64,000 nt of DNA from positions 62,001 to 126,000 of the forward strand of contig NZ_JAFKHE010000013.1 of the NCBI RefSeq assembly GCF_017307495.1, written 5' to 3'. Shown one piece after another: positions 1-9,369 of the stretch. The notes beneath the pieces were generated by a model, which saw only the letters and a program-made list of their open reading frames with translations, was not told where the DNA came from and did not search any database. The number at the start of each line of letters is the position of its first letter. The stretch's first letter is position 1. Both the position numbers and the translations under genes were made by a program. The stretch is from Devosia sp. (lineage in GTDB: Bacteria; Pseudomonadota; Alphaproteobacteria; Rhizobiales; Devosiaceae).

Positions 1-273
1 GACCGAGTACCCCTCGCGGTTGAGATACTCGGTGCGCGACATGTCCTCGGCGCTCTCGGCATGCTGTCCACCGTCCAGTTCGACGATCAGTCCCGCCTCG
101 GCACAAAGGAAATCCGCAAAGTACGGACCGATAGGCACCTGCCTCGCGAACTTGAGGCCGGCCAGGTTGCGATTGCGCAGCACGTACCAAAGCCGGTTTT
201 CGACGTCCGTGCCGGCCTTTCGCAGCCGACGCGCCCGTTCAACCGTGGCTGTGGTGCGCTCGCCCAAGCTCAC
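1..273 (-). CDS. DUF559 (endonuclease-like) protein, 3' end beyond window
   Basis: The reverse-strand frame opens at GTG 273 and runs off the left edge. It encodes about 90 residues with the motifs of the DUF559 family: RLWYVLRNR, IGPYFADFLC and IVELDGGQH. The acidic and His residues of the last motif are part of the predicted nuclease core of this Vsr-like family (family knowledge). The start overlaps the stop of the upstream amidohydrolase (GTGA), so translation is probably coupled. It is a paralogue of the DUF559 gene at 1523-1960; the two share LDGGQH and GPYxADF. Its function is unknown. The nuclease role is inferred from the fold only. Confidence 0.75.
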   Translation of the reverse strand, partial: MSLGERTTATVERARRLRKAGTDVENRLWYVLRNRNLAGLKFARQVPIGPYFADFLCAEAGLIVELDGGQHAESAEDMSRTEYLNREGYSV

Positions 274-1520
274 CCCACGATCTCCGCCGTCTCCAGCACC
301 GCCCGCAGCAGCACGTCGGTTCCGGCCGCGGCCCATTCCTTGCTGATCTCTTCCGCCTCGTTGTGGCTGAGCCCGTCGACGCACGGGCACATGATCATCG
401 CCGCCGGCGCGACGCGGTTGATCCAGCACGCATCGTGCCCGGCGCCCGAGACGATGTCGCGGTGCGAATAGCCGAGTTCCTTGGCCGCCGCCCGTACGTT
501 GCCGACCAGCGTCTTGTCGAAAGTCACCGGGTCGAAATGCCCGACCTGCTCGACCTCGAATCCGATATCCAGCGCTTCGGCGGTATTCTCGATGCCGGCG
601 CGGATGCGCGCGTCCATCTCGTCGAGCACGTCCTTGTTGGGCGAGCGGATATCGATGGTGAACACCGCCTTGCCGGCGATGATGTTGCGCGAATTCGGAT
701 AGACTTGGATGTGCCCCACCGCGCCCACGGCGTCGGGCTGGTAGTCCATCGCCACCTCGTGCACCAGCTCGATCACCCGCGCCATGCCGAGGCTGGCATT
801 ACGGCGCTTCGGCATCGGGGTCGAGCCGGTATGCGCCTCCTTGCCGGTGAGCGTCACCTGCAGCCACTTCAGCCCCTGGCCGTGCGTGACGACGCCGATG
901 TCGATGTTCTCGTCCTCCAGGATTGGGCCCTGCTCGATGTGGAGCTCGTAATAGGCGTGGATCTTCCGCGCCCCGACGACCTCGTCGCCCTTCCAGCCGA
1001 TCCGCTCGAGTTCTTCGCCGAAGGTCTTTCCGTCCTTGTCGGTGTGCTTGTAGACGTCGGCCTGGTCGAGCACGCCGGCGAAGACGCCCGAGGCCATCAT
1101 GGCCGGGGCGAAGCGCGCGCCTTCCTCGTTGGTCCAGTTGACCACCACGATCGGCCGCCTGGTCCTGATGTCGAGGTCGTTGAGCGTGCGGATCACCTCG
1201 AGCCCGCCGAGCACGCCGAGCACGCCGTCATAGCGCCCGCCGGTCGGCTGGGTGTCGAGATGGCTGCCGACATAGACCGGATCGAGCCCCGGCTCCGTGC
1301 CCTCGCGGCGCGCGAACATGGTGCCCATCTGGTCGAGCCCCATGCTCATCCCGGCCGCCTCGCACCATTTCTGGAACAGTGCGCGGCCCTTGCCGTCTTC
1401 GTCGGTCACCGTCTGCCGGTTGTTGCCGCCGGCAACCCCAGGACCGATTTCGGCCATCTCGTGGATGGAGCTCCAGAGGCGTTCGGGGTTGATCCTGAGG
1501 TTCTCGCCGGGAGCTGCCAT
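270..1520 (-). CDS. Zn-dependent M20-family amidohydrolase, probably N-carbamoyl-beta-alanine amidohydrolase
   Basis: This 416-residue protein has the metal-binding motifs of the M20 hydantoinase/carbamoylase group: GSHLDTQPTGGRYDG near residue 85 and NEEGARF near 130, plus a late His in the GAGHDACW segment. The family cleaves N-carbamoyl amino acids, ureidopropionate or allantoate to the amine, CO2 and ammonia. The neighbouring dihydropyrimidine dehydrogenase, omega-aminotransferase and RutR homologue make beta-ureidopropionase, step three of reductive uracil and thymine breakdown, the likeliest role. Allantoate or L-carbamoylase activity cannot be excluded from sequence. The start lies 2 bp after the stop of the DUF559 gene, and its 3' end overlaps another DUF559 gene. 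Confidence 0.85.
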   Translation of the reverse strand: MAAPGENLRINPERLWSSIHEMAEIGPGVAGGNNRQTVTDEDGKGRALFQKWCEAAGMSMGLDQMGTMFARREGTEPGLDPVYVGSHLDTQPTGGRYDGVLGVLGGLEVIRTLNDLDIRTRRPIVVVNWTNEEGARFAPAMMASGVFAGVLDQADVYKHTDKDGKTFGEELERIGWKGDEVVGARKIHAYYELHIEQGPILEDENIDIGVVTHGQGLKWLQVTLTGKEAHTGSTPMPKRRNASLGMARVIELVHEVAMDYQPDAVGAVGHIQVYPNSRNIIAGKAVFTIDIRSPNKDVLDEMDARIRAGIENTAEALDIGFEVEQVGHFDPVTFDKTLVGNVRAAAKELGYSHRDIVSGAGHDACWINRVAPAAMIMCPCVDGLSHNEAEEISKEWAAAGTDVLLRAVLETAEIVG

Positions 1521-1522
1521 AG

Positions 1523-1960
1523 TTATCGGTCTTTCACAGAAGTTGCAGTCAGGTCCCCTCGCCCCTCTGGGGAGAGGGTGGCTGGCGCGAAGCGCCAGTC
1601 GGGGGAGGGGCAGTGCCGCAAGGTCAGCAACAATGCCTGCTGCACGCCGTCGATGTTGCCCAGCACTTCATTGTTCCAGAAGCGCAGGACGGAGAAGCCC
1701 TGTTCGTTGAGATAGCGAGTCCGGCGGGCATCACTGACGGAGTCGGAATGCTGGCCGCCGTCCAACTCGACGACGAGCATTTCGTCGCGACAGACGAAGT
1801 CTGCGCAGTACGGCCCAATCGCGTACTGGCGCACGAACTTGAAGCCGTCGAGACGGCGGTCGCGCAGACGCCACCAGAGCATCTTCTCTGCGTCAGTGGC
1901 AGCTGAGCGCAACGCGCGTACGCGCTTCAGAATGCGTGGATCGCCGTGACTTCCCCTCAC
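1523..1960 (-). CDS. DUF559 (endonuclease-like) protein bounded by palindromic repeats
   Basis: The core, about residues 10-115, has LWWRLRDRRLDGFKF, IGPYCADFVC and LVVELDGGQH, the DUF559 signature. I place the start at GTG 1960, which lies inside the end of a palindromic repeat. An ATG at 2086 in the same frame would add about 40 residues made entirely of repeat-derived sequence. The C-terminal 25 residues or so are also encoded by a repeat (1554-1614). The gene is therefore a nuclease-like core with a repeat at each end. It splits a catabolic gene set whose other members are metabolic enzymes, which suggests insertion. The start codon is uncertain and the function unknown. Confidence 0.7.
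   Translation of the reverse strand: MRGSHGDPRILKRVRALRSAATDAEKMLWWRLRDRRLDGFKFVRQYAIGPYCADFVCRDEMLVVELDGGQHSDSVSDARRTRYLNEQGFSVLRFWNNEVLGNIDGVQQALLLTLRHCPSPDWRFAPATLSPEGRGDLTATSVKDR
1554..1614. repeat. REP-like palindromic element at the 3' end of a DUF559 gene
   Basis: Two adjacent hairpins are visible: CCCTCTGGGGAGAGGG, and GGCTGGCGC facing GCGCCAG. A closing GGGGAGGGGCAGT matches the right end of the elements at 1951-2060 and 18333-18441. It encodes the last part of the DUF559 frame. Confidence 0.75.
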
Positions 1961-2060
1961 CCTGACCCTCTCCCCGGAGGGGAGAGGGGACGCACTTTGC
2001 GCCGCCGGTGCTCCATCGCCCCCTCTCCCCTCCGGGGAGAAGGCTGGGGTGAGGGGCAGT
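1951..2060. repeat. Bipartite REP-like element (class 1)
   Basis: The left half runs from TTCCCCTCACCCTGACC through a hairpin CTCCCCGGAGGGGAG. After a spacer the right half has CTCCCCTCCGGGGAG and ends GGTGAGGGGCAGT. The same layout and ends recur at 18333-18441 and, with an extra block, at 55159-55300. It lies between the mmsA-type gene and the DUF559 core and supplies the DUF559 GTG start. Confidence 0.85.
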
Positions 2061-2089
2061 CCTGCGATGCTCGCGCGTCCCACCATCTC

Positions 2090-3586
<1,497 letters not shown>

Positions 3587-3606
3587 CGAGGTCTCCGCCC
3601 TTAGTG

Positions 3607-3650
3607 TGGAACGTTCATTCTATTCGCTGTGATATAGAATATCCGTTCCA
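3607..3650. promoter_or_regulatory. Long interrupted inverted repeat upstream of mmsA
   Basis: The left arm TGGAACGTTCATTCTAT (3607-3623) and right arm ATAGAATATCCGTTCCA (3634-3650) are near-complementary, about 14 of 17. Each arm is itself roughly palindromic, in the style of IclR-family sites (TGGAAC...GTTCCA). It differs from the RutR-type sites in the window, so mmsA may answer to another regulator. The regulator is not identified. Confidence 0.55.
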
Positions 3651-3652
3651 TT

Positions 3653-4984
3653 CTACTCAAGCGTCTTCAGGATGCCTCCAAGCGTGCCGATCAGTTCGTC
3701 GATCTGCGCCTTGGTGATGATCAGCGGCGGGCTCAGGGCGATGATGTCGCCGGTGGTGCGGATCAGGATGCCCTTCTCGTAGGCTTGCACGAAGGCCGAG
3801 AAGGCGCGCTTGGTCGGCGCGCCGGCGATCGGCTCCAGCTCCACCGCGCCGATCAGGCCCAGGTTGCGGATGTCGATGACATGCGGCAGGCCCTTGAGCG
3901 AATGCAGCGCATCGGCCCAGTAGTCGGCGAGTTCGGCGCCGCGGGTCAGCAGGCCCTCGTCCTTGTAGGTCTCGAGCGTCGCCAGGCCGGCCGCAGCCGC
4001 CACCGGGTTGCCCGAATAGGTGTAGCCGTGCATGAACTCGATGACGTGCTCCGGCCCCTGCATGAAGGCGTCGTGGATCTCGGACGTGACCAGCACCGCG
4101 CCCATCGGGATGGTGCCGTTGGTCAGGCCCTTGGCCGTCACCATGATGTCGGGCGTGACGCCGAAATAGTCGGCCGCGAACGGCGTGCCGACGCGGCCGA
4201 AGCCGGTGATCACTTCGTCGAAGATCAGCAGGATGCCGTGCTTCCTGGTGATCTCGCGCAGCTTCTGCAGATACCCCTTGGGCGGGATCAGCACGCCGGT
4301 CGACCCGGCCACCGGCTCGACGATCACCGCGGCGATGGTCGAGGCGTCATGCAGCGTGACGATGCGCTCGAGTTCACTCGCCAGGTCCTCGCCGCCGCCC
4401 TCGCGCTCGCCGCGGGTGAACTGGTTCTTGCCCGGGGTATGGGTGTGCGGCATGTGGTCGACGCCGGTCAGCAGCGTGCCGAACATCTTGCGGTTGGTGA
4501 CGATGCCGCCCACCGAGATGCCGCCGAAGTTGACGCCGTGATAGCCGCGCTCGCGCCCGATCAGGCGGAAGCGGCTGCCCTCGCCCTTCACCCGGTGATA
4601 GGCCAGCGCCACCTTCAGCGCCGTCTCCACCGACTCCGAGCCGGAGTTGGTGTAGAGCACGTGGTTCAGCCCCTCCGGCGCGATCGACACCAGCGCGTTG
4701 GCGAGCTCGAACGCCTTGGGATGGCCCATCTGGAAGGCCGGCGCGTAGTCCATCTCGGCTGCCTGCGTCGCGATCGCCTCGACGATCTTGGGGCGGCAGT
4801 GGCCAGCGTTCACGCACCACAGGCCCGCCGTGCCGTCCAGCACCTTGCGTCCGTCGGAGGTGGTGTAGTGCATGTCCTTGGCGCCCACGAACATGCGCGG
4901 CGCCTTCTTGAACTGCCGGTTGGCTGTGAACGGCATCCAGAACGCGCTGAGATCGTTTGGCGTGACATTGCGACGGTCGGACAC
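3653..4984 (-). CDS. Class III aminotransferase, omega-amino acid (beta-alanine):pyruvate type
   Basis: This 443-residue fold-type I class III aminotransferase opens with LSAFWMPFTANRQFKKAPR, characteristic of beta-alanine:pyruvate transaminases. It has the PLP Asp in LIFDEVITGFGR near residue 245 and the Schiff-base Lys in TAKGLTNG near 285. It would transfer the amino group of beta-alanine or beta-aminoisobutyrate to pyruvate and give malonate or methylmalonate semialdehyde for the adjacent dehydrogenase. The GTG start at 4984 has a GGGAG 8 bp upstream. It is divergent from rutR, with TGGTCAA (5022-5028) and the site at 5070-5085 between the two genes. Confidence 0.88.
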   Translation of the reverse strand: MSDRRNVTPNDLSAFWMPFTANRQFKKAPRMFVGAKDMHYTTSDGRKVLDGTAGLWCVNAGHCRPKIVEAIATQAAEMDYAPAFQMGHPKAFELANALVSIAPEGLNHVLYTNSGSESVETALKVALAYHRVKGEGSRFRLIGRERGYHGVNFGGISVGGIVTNRKMFGTLLTGVDHMPHTHTPGKNQFTRGEREGGGEDLASELERIVTLHDASTIAAVIVEPVAGSTGVLIPPKGYLQKLREITRKHGILLIFDEVITGFGRVGTPFAADYFGVTPDIMVTAKGLTNGTIPMGAVLVTSEIHDAFMQGPEHVIEFMHGYTYSGNPVAAAAGLATLETYKDEGLLTRGAELADYWADALHSLKGLPHVIDIRNLGLIGAVELEPIAGAPTKRAFSAFVQAYEKGILIRTTGDIIALSPPLIITKAQIDELIGTLGGILKTLE

Positions 4985-5069
4985 CTTGATGACTCCCTGG
5001 CAGTCTATTTGTTGATCGTACTGGTCAAGTTTTATTATCCCTTGACCTTTGGATGTGTTATCCAGAAAT

Positions 5070-5085
5070 TTGACCAGTTGGAAAA
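5070..5085. promoter_or_regulatory. Probable RutR-type operator between aminotransferase and rutR
   Basis: TTGACCAGTTGGAAAA matches TTGACCANNTGGTCAA with a perfect left half and 5 of 7 in the right half. It ends 15 bp before the rutR start, so autoregulation is likely. A second half-site, TGGTCAA at 5022-5028, lies closer to the aminotransferase. Confidence 0.6.
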
Positions 5086-5100
5086 AACGTTATCACTCCC

Positions 5101-5796
5101 ATGCCGCTGATCAAGGTGAAAATGCTGGAGGCCGAAGGCGGCCAGGGGGCGGTGAAACCGACCGGCCGCAAGCGCGCGCGCGCCCAGACCCGCATCCAGC
5201 GCGAGAAGCAGGAAGTGATCCTCGAGGCCGCGCTCGACGTGTTCTCGCGCGAGGGTTTTCGCGGCGCCACCATCGACCAGATCGCCGAGGCGGCGGGGAT
5301 GAGCAAGCCCAACCTGCTCTACTATTTCCCGCGCAAGGAAGAGATCTACAAGCGCCTGATGACCGCCATGCTCGACGTCTGGCTCGCTCCGCTGCGCGAG
5401 ATCGATTCGGACGGCGACCCGGTGACGGAGCTGCGCTCCTACATCCGGCGCAAGATCGAGATGAGCCGGGACTATCCCCGCCAGAGTCGGCTGTTCGCCA
5501 ACGAGATGCTGCAGGGCGGGCCGCGCGTGCTCGACGTGCTGGAGACCGATCTCAAGGGGCTGGTCGACGAGAAGGTGCAGATCATGGAGGGCTGGATGGA
5601 CGCCGGCAAGATCGTGCGCACCGATCCCTACCACATGATCTTTTCGATCTGGGCCACCACGCAGCACTATGCCGATTTCGACGTCCAGGTCCGCGCCGTG
5701 CTCGGCAAGGACCGCGGCGGCGAAGGCCGCTTCGAAGACGCTGCCCGCTACCTCGAGAACCTCTTCCTGCACGGGCTCTTGCCCAAGGAACGCTAG
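5101..5796 (+). CDS. rutR: TetR-family pyrimidine catabolism regulator RutR
   Basis: This 231-residue protein has an N-terminal TetR helix-turn-helix at about residues 38-82 (AALDVFSREGFRGATIDQIA, then SKPNLLYYFPRKEEIY). Its C-terminal half closely follows E. coli RutR as I recall it: DIWLAP-like DVWLAPLR, SRDYPRQSRLF, MLQGGP, IFSIWATTQHYADF. RutR proteins respond to uracil or thymine and bind TTGACCANNTGGTCAA. Three such sites in this window and the pyrimidine genes around it support the assignment. It shares overlapping stop codons with the convergent DMT transporter gene. Confidence 0.9.
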   Translation: MPLIKVKMLEAEGGQGAVKPTGRKRARAQTRIQREKQEVILEAALDVFSREGFRGATIDQIAEAAGMSKPNLLYYFPRKEEIYKRLMTAMLDVWLAPLREIDSDGDPVTELRSYIRRKIEMSRDYPRQSRLFANEMLQGGPRVLDVLETDLKGLVDEKVQIMEGWMDAGKIVRTDPYHMIFSIWATTQHYADFDVQVRAVLGKDRGGEGRFEDAARYLENLFLHGLLPKER

Positions 5797-6716
5797 GCGT
5801 CCCTGAGCAGCGCCAGCACCGCCAGCCCGAGCACGGTCACCAATGCGCCCAGGGCGACGCTGAAGCTCACCCAGCCATGCCCGGCCATGCCCTCGAGCAG
5901 GATGACGAACGCCGGTACCAGATAGCCGTAGGCGACAACCTTGGCGGCGGGCAGGTGGGCCGAGGCGAACTGGATCAGGAAGAAGCAGATCGCCGTCGGC
6001 CCGATCGCGAGGTAGAGCACCACCCACCACACCAGCGGGTCGAGATGCAGCCAGTCCGTCGCCAGCACCTCCGGCAACCCGTAGAGCACGATCCAGGACG
6101 CCGTCGCCACCATCGTCCAGAAGCTCAGCACCAGCGCCGGCTCGCCGCGGTTGAAGCGGCGGAGCAGCGGCGTGTACACCGAGTAGGTGATGCAGCCGAC
6201 GAGATAGATGAGTTCGCCCTGGCCCACGTCGAAGCGCATGAGCGCCTCGACATCGCCGCGGAAGATGACCCAGATCGCCCCGGCGCCGGCGAGCAGCAGG
6301 CTGACCAGCACCGCCGGCCCGGATCGCTGCCCGACGATGAACCACGCCGTCACCGCCGTCATCATCGGCACCAGCGTATAGACCGCGCTGGTCGCGACCG
6401 GCTTCGTCATCGTCAGGGCAATGAACATCGTGATGAAGTACACGGCCGTCAGGAAGCCGTTGATGCCGAAGCGCCAGGGCGCAGCCGGCCAGCGAAACCG
6501 CAGCCGCGCGATGCCAAAGGCATAGAGCCCCATGAACCCGGCCGCCAGCACGAAGCGCAGGGCATTGAGCGGCACCGCGTGGATATAGGGCACGGTCATC
6601 GCGCCGAACGTGAACGAGCCGGCGATCAGGCTTGCGAACAGCAGCATGGCGAGGTGCGCGCGCAGCCGCTGCCGGCCATCGGCCGCCCCTTCGATCTCCG
6701 CTCCGCTTTCCGCCAC
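5793..6716 (-). CDS. EamA/DMT-family transporter
   Basis: This 307-residue, very hydrophobic protein has about ten predicted membrane segments in two EamA-like repeats: an N-terminal LAMLLFASLIAGSFTFGAM and a second repeat near YLVGCITYSVYTPLL. The family exports or imports small metabolites through the inner membrane, and the substrate cannot be told. It is convergent with rutR, overlapping by 4 bp, and may be transcribed alone. Confidence 0.85.
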   Translation of the reverse strand: MAESGAEIEGAADGRQRLRAHLAMLLFASLIAGSFTFGAMTVPYIHAVPLNALRFVLAAGFMGLYAFGIARLRFRWPAAPWRFGINGFLTAVYFITMFIALTMTKPVATSAVYTLVPMMTAVTAWFIVGQRSGPAVLVSLLLAGAGAIWVIFRGDVEALMRFDVGQGELIYLVGCITYSVYTPLLRRFNRGEPALVLSFWTMVATASWIVLYGLPEVLATDWLHLDPLVWWVVLYLAIGPTAICFFLIQFASAHLPAAKVVAYGYLVPAFVILLEGMAGHGWVSFSVALGALVTVLGLAVLALLRDA

Positions 6717-6817
6717 CGTATGCTCCCCGAACCAGCGCCGCCGTCTCTATAGCGGCGCGACGGTCGAGAAAAGCCGGCAACCGCCGCCGGCAGGGCACCC
6801 TTTCCCGGCGCCAGTGC

Positions 6818-7801
6818 TCACGCAGCTTCCGCGAGGGCGAAGGTGTGGCCCGGCAGTGCCTTGGCCCGATAGAGCGCCGCATCCGCCGCCGCGACCAGTT
6901 GCGGATCGCCGGGGCGGCCGACGGCTGCCCCCAGGCTCGAGCCGAGCGCGACTTCGCCCGCTCCGATGGGGATCGGCTCGCTCAGCGCGGTGCCGATGTC
7001 GGCCGCCATTTCCGCCAGCGCCGCCCGGTCGATCGGACCCTGTCGCACGAAGGCGAACTCGTCGCCGCCCATGCGGGCCACCAGGTCGCCGTCCCCGGCG
7101 AGGTTCGCCAGGCGCTGCGCGACGGTTTTCAGCAGTTCGTCGCCGGCGCCATGCCCCATCCGGTCGTTGATCGCCTTGAAGTCGTCGAGGTCGAGATAGA
7201 GCAGCCCGATCTCGGTGACGCCGCGCGCCGCCGCGGCCTCGATCCAGCCGTCGAAGGCCAGCCGGTTACCCAGCCCCGTCAGTGCATCGTGCAGCGCCAG
7301 CTCATGCGCATCGCGCCGCCGTCGCTCGAGTTCGCGGGTCATGCCCAGCAGCTTGCGCAGGATGGTGAAGATGCCGAACAGGAACACGCCGGTAGCCGCC
7401 AGCCGCAGCGGTGCGAGGTGGAGGAACATGTCGGAGCCAATGCGTCTCGGCGTCCACGCCAGCACCTCGGCCCGTCCGGGAGCAGGCACCGACACCTCGT
7501 CGGCCGCAACGCCGGACGGCGCGACAAAGCGTGCCCGATCGAGGACGAAGTCCTGCTGCAGCCGCGCTTCTGTCCCGGGCCCGGAACCAACGACCAGCAA
7601 CGCCCGTTCTGCCCGTTCGATCTCGTCGGCGATGGCGGCCCGGTCGATCGCCTGCATGGCGTAGTAGGCGGCAAACACCACGGTCAGCGCCAGCAGCAGC
7701 ATCGCTGCGACGCTGCCGGCCATCAGCCGGCCCGGATCGGGCAACTGGGCTGGCAACTCGCTCCCACCCGTCGTCCGCTTCGGTGCGCCGAAAAAACCCA
7801 T
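6818..7801 (-). CDS. Membrane-anchored diguanylate cyclase (GGDEF)
   Basis: This 327-residue protein has membrane segments at about 27-50 and 130-150, bracketing a short periplasmic region. A GGDEF domain follows, with DALTGLGNRLAFD, LDLDDFKAIND and intact MGGDEF, so cyclic-di-GMP synthesis is expected. The position of the inhibitory RxxD site, just upstream of the signature, reads GDGD, so product inhibition through that site is probably absent. I chose ATG 7801 (MGFFGAPK) because a GGGGG tract precedes it; an upstream in-frame start at 7849 adds 16 residues. Confidence 0.85.
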   Translation of the reverse strand: MGFFGAPKRTTGGSELPAQLPDPGRLMAGSVAAMLLLALTVVFAAYYAMQAIDRAAIADEIERAERALLVVGSGPGTEARLQQDFVLDRARFVAPSGVAADEVSVPAPGRAEVLAWTPRRIGSDMFLHLAPLRLAATGVFLFGIFTILRKLLGMTRELERRRRDAHELALHDALTGLGNRLAFDGWIEAAAARGVTEIGLLYLDLDDFKAINDRMGHGAGDELLKTVAQRLANLAGDGDLVARMGGDEFAFVRQGPIDRAALAEMAADIGTALSEPIPIGAGEVALGSSLGAAVGRPGDPQLVAAADAALYRAKALPGHTFALAEAA

Positions 7802-7989
7802 ACCCGCATCCCCCTGGCGCCCGGAACCTAGCAAGCAGCTCTTTGCCAATCCCTTAGCGACATCATGGGCTAACGGTAGATGGTTGATGCAGTCTTAAGC
7901 GTCGCCGGAACACTGCGGCCCGGCTCGCGGGAGAGACCTGACTCTCCCCACCCGGATCCCGGGAGAGCGACAAGAAGGATCGCAGCAAG

Positions 7990-8018
7990 AAGCCCGGGAG
8001 CCGCAGCTCGCCGGGCTT
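7990..8018 (-). terminator. Hairpin downstream of preA
   Basis: AAGCCCGG (7990-7997) pairs with CCGGGCTT (8011-8018) 25 bp after the preA stop. On the minus strand it is followed by TTCTTGCT, a weak T-rich tract. It probably ends the preT-preA transcript. Confidence 0.55.
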
Positions 8019-8042
8019 GCATGACTTGCGGGTCGGGCCGGT

Positions 8043-9359
8043 TTATTCGGCCGGCTCGACCTTGCGCATTGGGTTGTTGGGGTGCGTGGTCCAGTTGGCG
8101 TAGGTCGGCTCGACCACCCTGTTGGTCCGCTCGTCCAGCATGCCCGGCTGGAGCGCGATCATGGTGATGCAGTCCTCGACCGGGCACACGTTGACGCACA
8201 GGTTACAGCCGACGCATTCGTCGTCCATCACCTCGAAGTGCCGCTTGCCGTCCTTCTCCTTCATGATCGCCTGGTGCGAGGTGTCCTCGCAGGCGATGTG
8301 ACAGCGGCCGCACTTGATGCACGTTTCCTGGTCGATATGCGCCTTGGTGATGTAGTTGAGGTTGAGGAACTGCCAGTCGGTGACGTTGCGCACCGCGCGG
8401 CCCGAAAAATCGTCGAGCGTGCGATACCCCTTCTCGTCCATCCAGTTCGAGAGCCCCGAGATCATCTCCTCGACGATCTTGAAGCCATAGACCATGGCCG
8501 CGGTGCACACCTGCACGTTGCCGGCCCCCAGCGCCAGGAACTCGGCGGCGTCGCGCCACGTCGTCACCCCGCCGATCCCCGAGATCGGCAGCCCGTAGGT
8601 TTCCTTGTCGCGGGCGATCTCGGCGACCATGTGCAGCGCGATCGGCTTGGCCGCCGGACCGCAATAGCCGCCATGCGTGCCCTTGCCGTCGATCGTCGGC
8701 ATCGGCGCCATCAGGTCGAGGTCGACGCTGGTGATCGAGTTGATGGTGTTGATCAGGCTCACCGCATCGGTGCCGCCGTTCTTGGCGGCGCGCGCCGGCC
8801 GGCGGATATCGGTGATGTTCGGCGTCAGCTTGGTGATCACCGGCATGCGCGAGTACTGCTTGCACCAGCGCACGACCATCTCGACATATTCGGGCACCTG
8901 GCCCACGGCGGCGCCCATGCCGCGCTCGCTCATGCCGTGCGGGCAGCCGAAATTCAGCTCGATGCCGTCCGCTTCGGTCTCTTCCACCAGCGGCAGGATC
9001 GCCTTCCAGCTGTCCTCGTCGCACGGCACCATGATCGAGACGACCAATGCCCGGTCGGGCCAGTTCTTCTTGACCTGCTTGATCTCCTGCAGGTTGAGCT
9101 GCAGCTGCCGGTCGGTGATCAGCTCGATGTTGTTGAACCCGATCAGCCGCCGGTCGCCCGACCAGATCGCGCCGTAGCGCGGCCCGTTGACGTTGACCAC
9201 CGGCGGGCCTTCCTCGCCCAGCGTCTTCCACACCACGCCGCCCCAGCCGGCCTTGAAGGCGCGCTCGACATTGTAGGCCTTGTCGGTCGGCGGCGCGGAC
9301 GCCAGCCAGAACGGATTGGGCGATTTGATCCCGACGAAATTGTTGCGGATGTCAGCCAT
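8043..9359 (-). CDS. preA: NAD-dependent dihydropyrimidine dehydrogenase subunit PreA
   Basis: This 438-residue protein has a dihydroorotate-dehydrogenase-like FMN barrel at about 1-310 (NPFWLASAPPTD near the N-terminus, ELNFGCPHGM, KLTPNITDI, ISGIGGVTTW). A C-terminal ferredoxin domain with two 4Fe-4S motifs follows: CIKCGRCHIAC and CVGCNLCVNVC. With PreT it reduces uracil and thymine to the dihydro forms, or runs in reverse. It follows preT by 10 bp and clearly shares its transcript. It fits as step one of the pathway whose later enzymes lie at 270-4984. Confidence 0.95.
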   Translation of the reverse strand: MADIRNNFVGIKSPNPFWLASAPPTDKAYNVERAFKAGWGGVVWKTLGEEGPPVVNVNGPRYGAIWSGDRRLIGFNNIELITDRQLQLNLQEIKQVKKNWPDRALVVSIMVPCDEDSWKAILPLVEETEADGIELNFGCPHGMSERGMGAAVGQVPEYVEMVVRWCKQYSRMPVITKLTPNITDIRRPARAAKNGGTDAVSLINTINSITSVDLDLMAPMPTIDGKGTHGGYCGPAAKPIALHMVAEIARDKETYGLPISGIGGVTTWRDAAEFLALGAGNVQVCTAAMVYGFKIVEEMISGLSNWMDEKGYRTLDDFSGRAVRNVTDWQFLNLNYITKAHIDQETCIKCGRCHIACEDTSHQAIMKEKDGKRHFEVMDDECVGCNLCVNVCPVEDCITMIALQPGMLDERTNRVVEPTYANWTTHPNNPMRKVEPAE

Positions 9360-9369
9360 GGCTCTCTCC

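Noticed and set aside
363-1715. Long open frame opposite the amidohydrolase gene
   Set aside because: It is an antisense shadow in GC-rich DNA, Ala/Arg/His-rich with no domain pattern, while the minus frame has clear M20 motifs.
1523-2086. 187-residue version of the DUF559 protein starting at 2086
   Set aside because: Its first 40 residues are wholly repeat-encoded and unlike the family; the GTG at 1960 is a better start.
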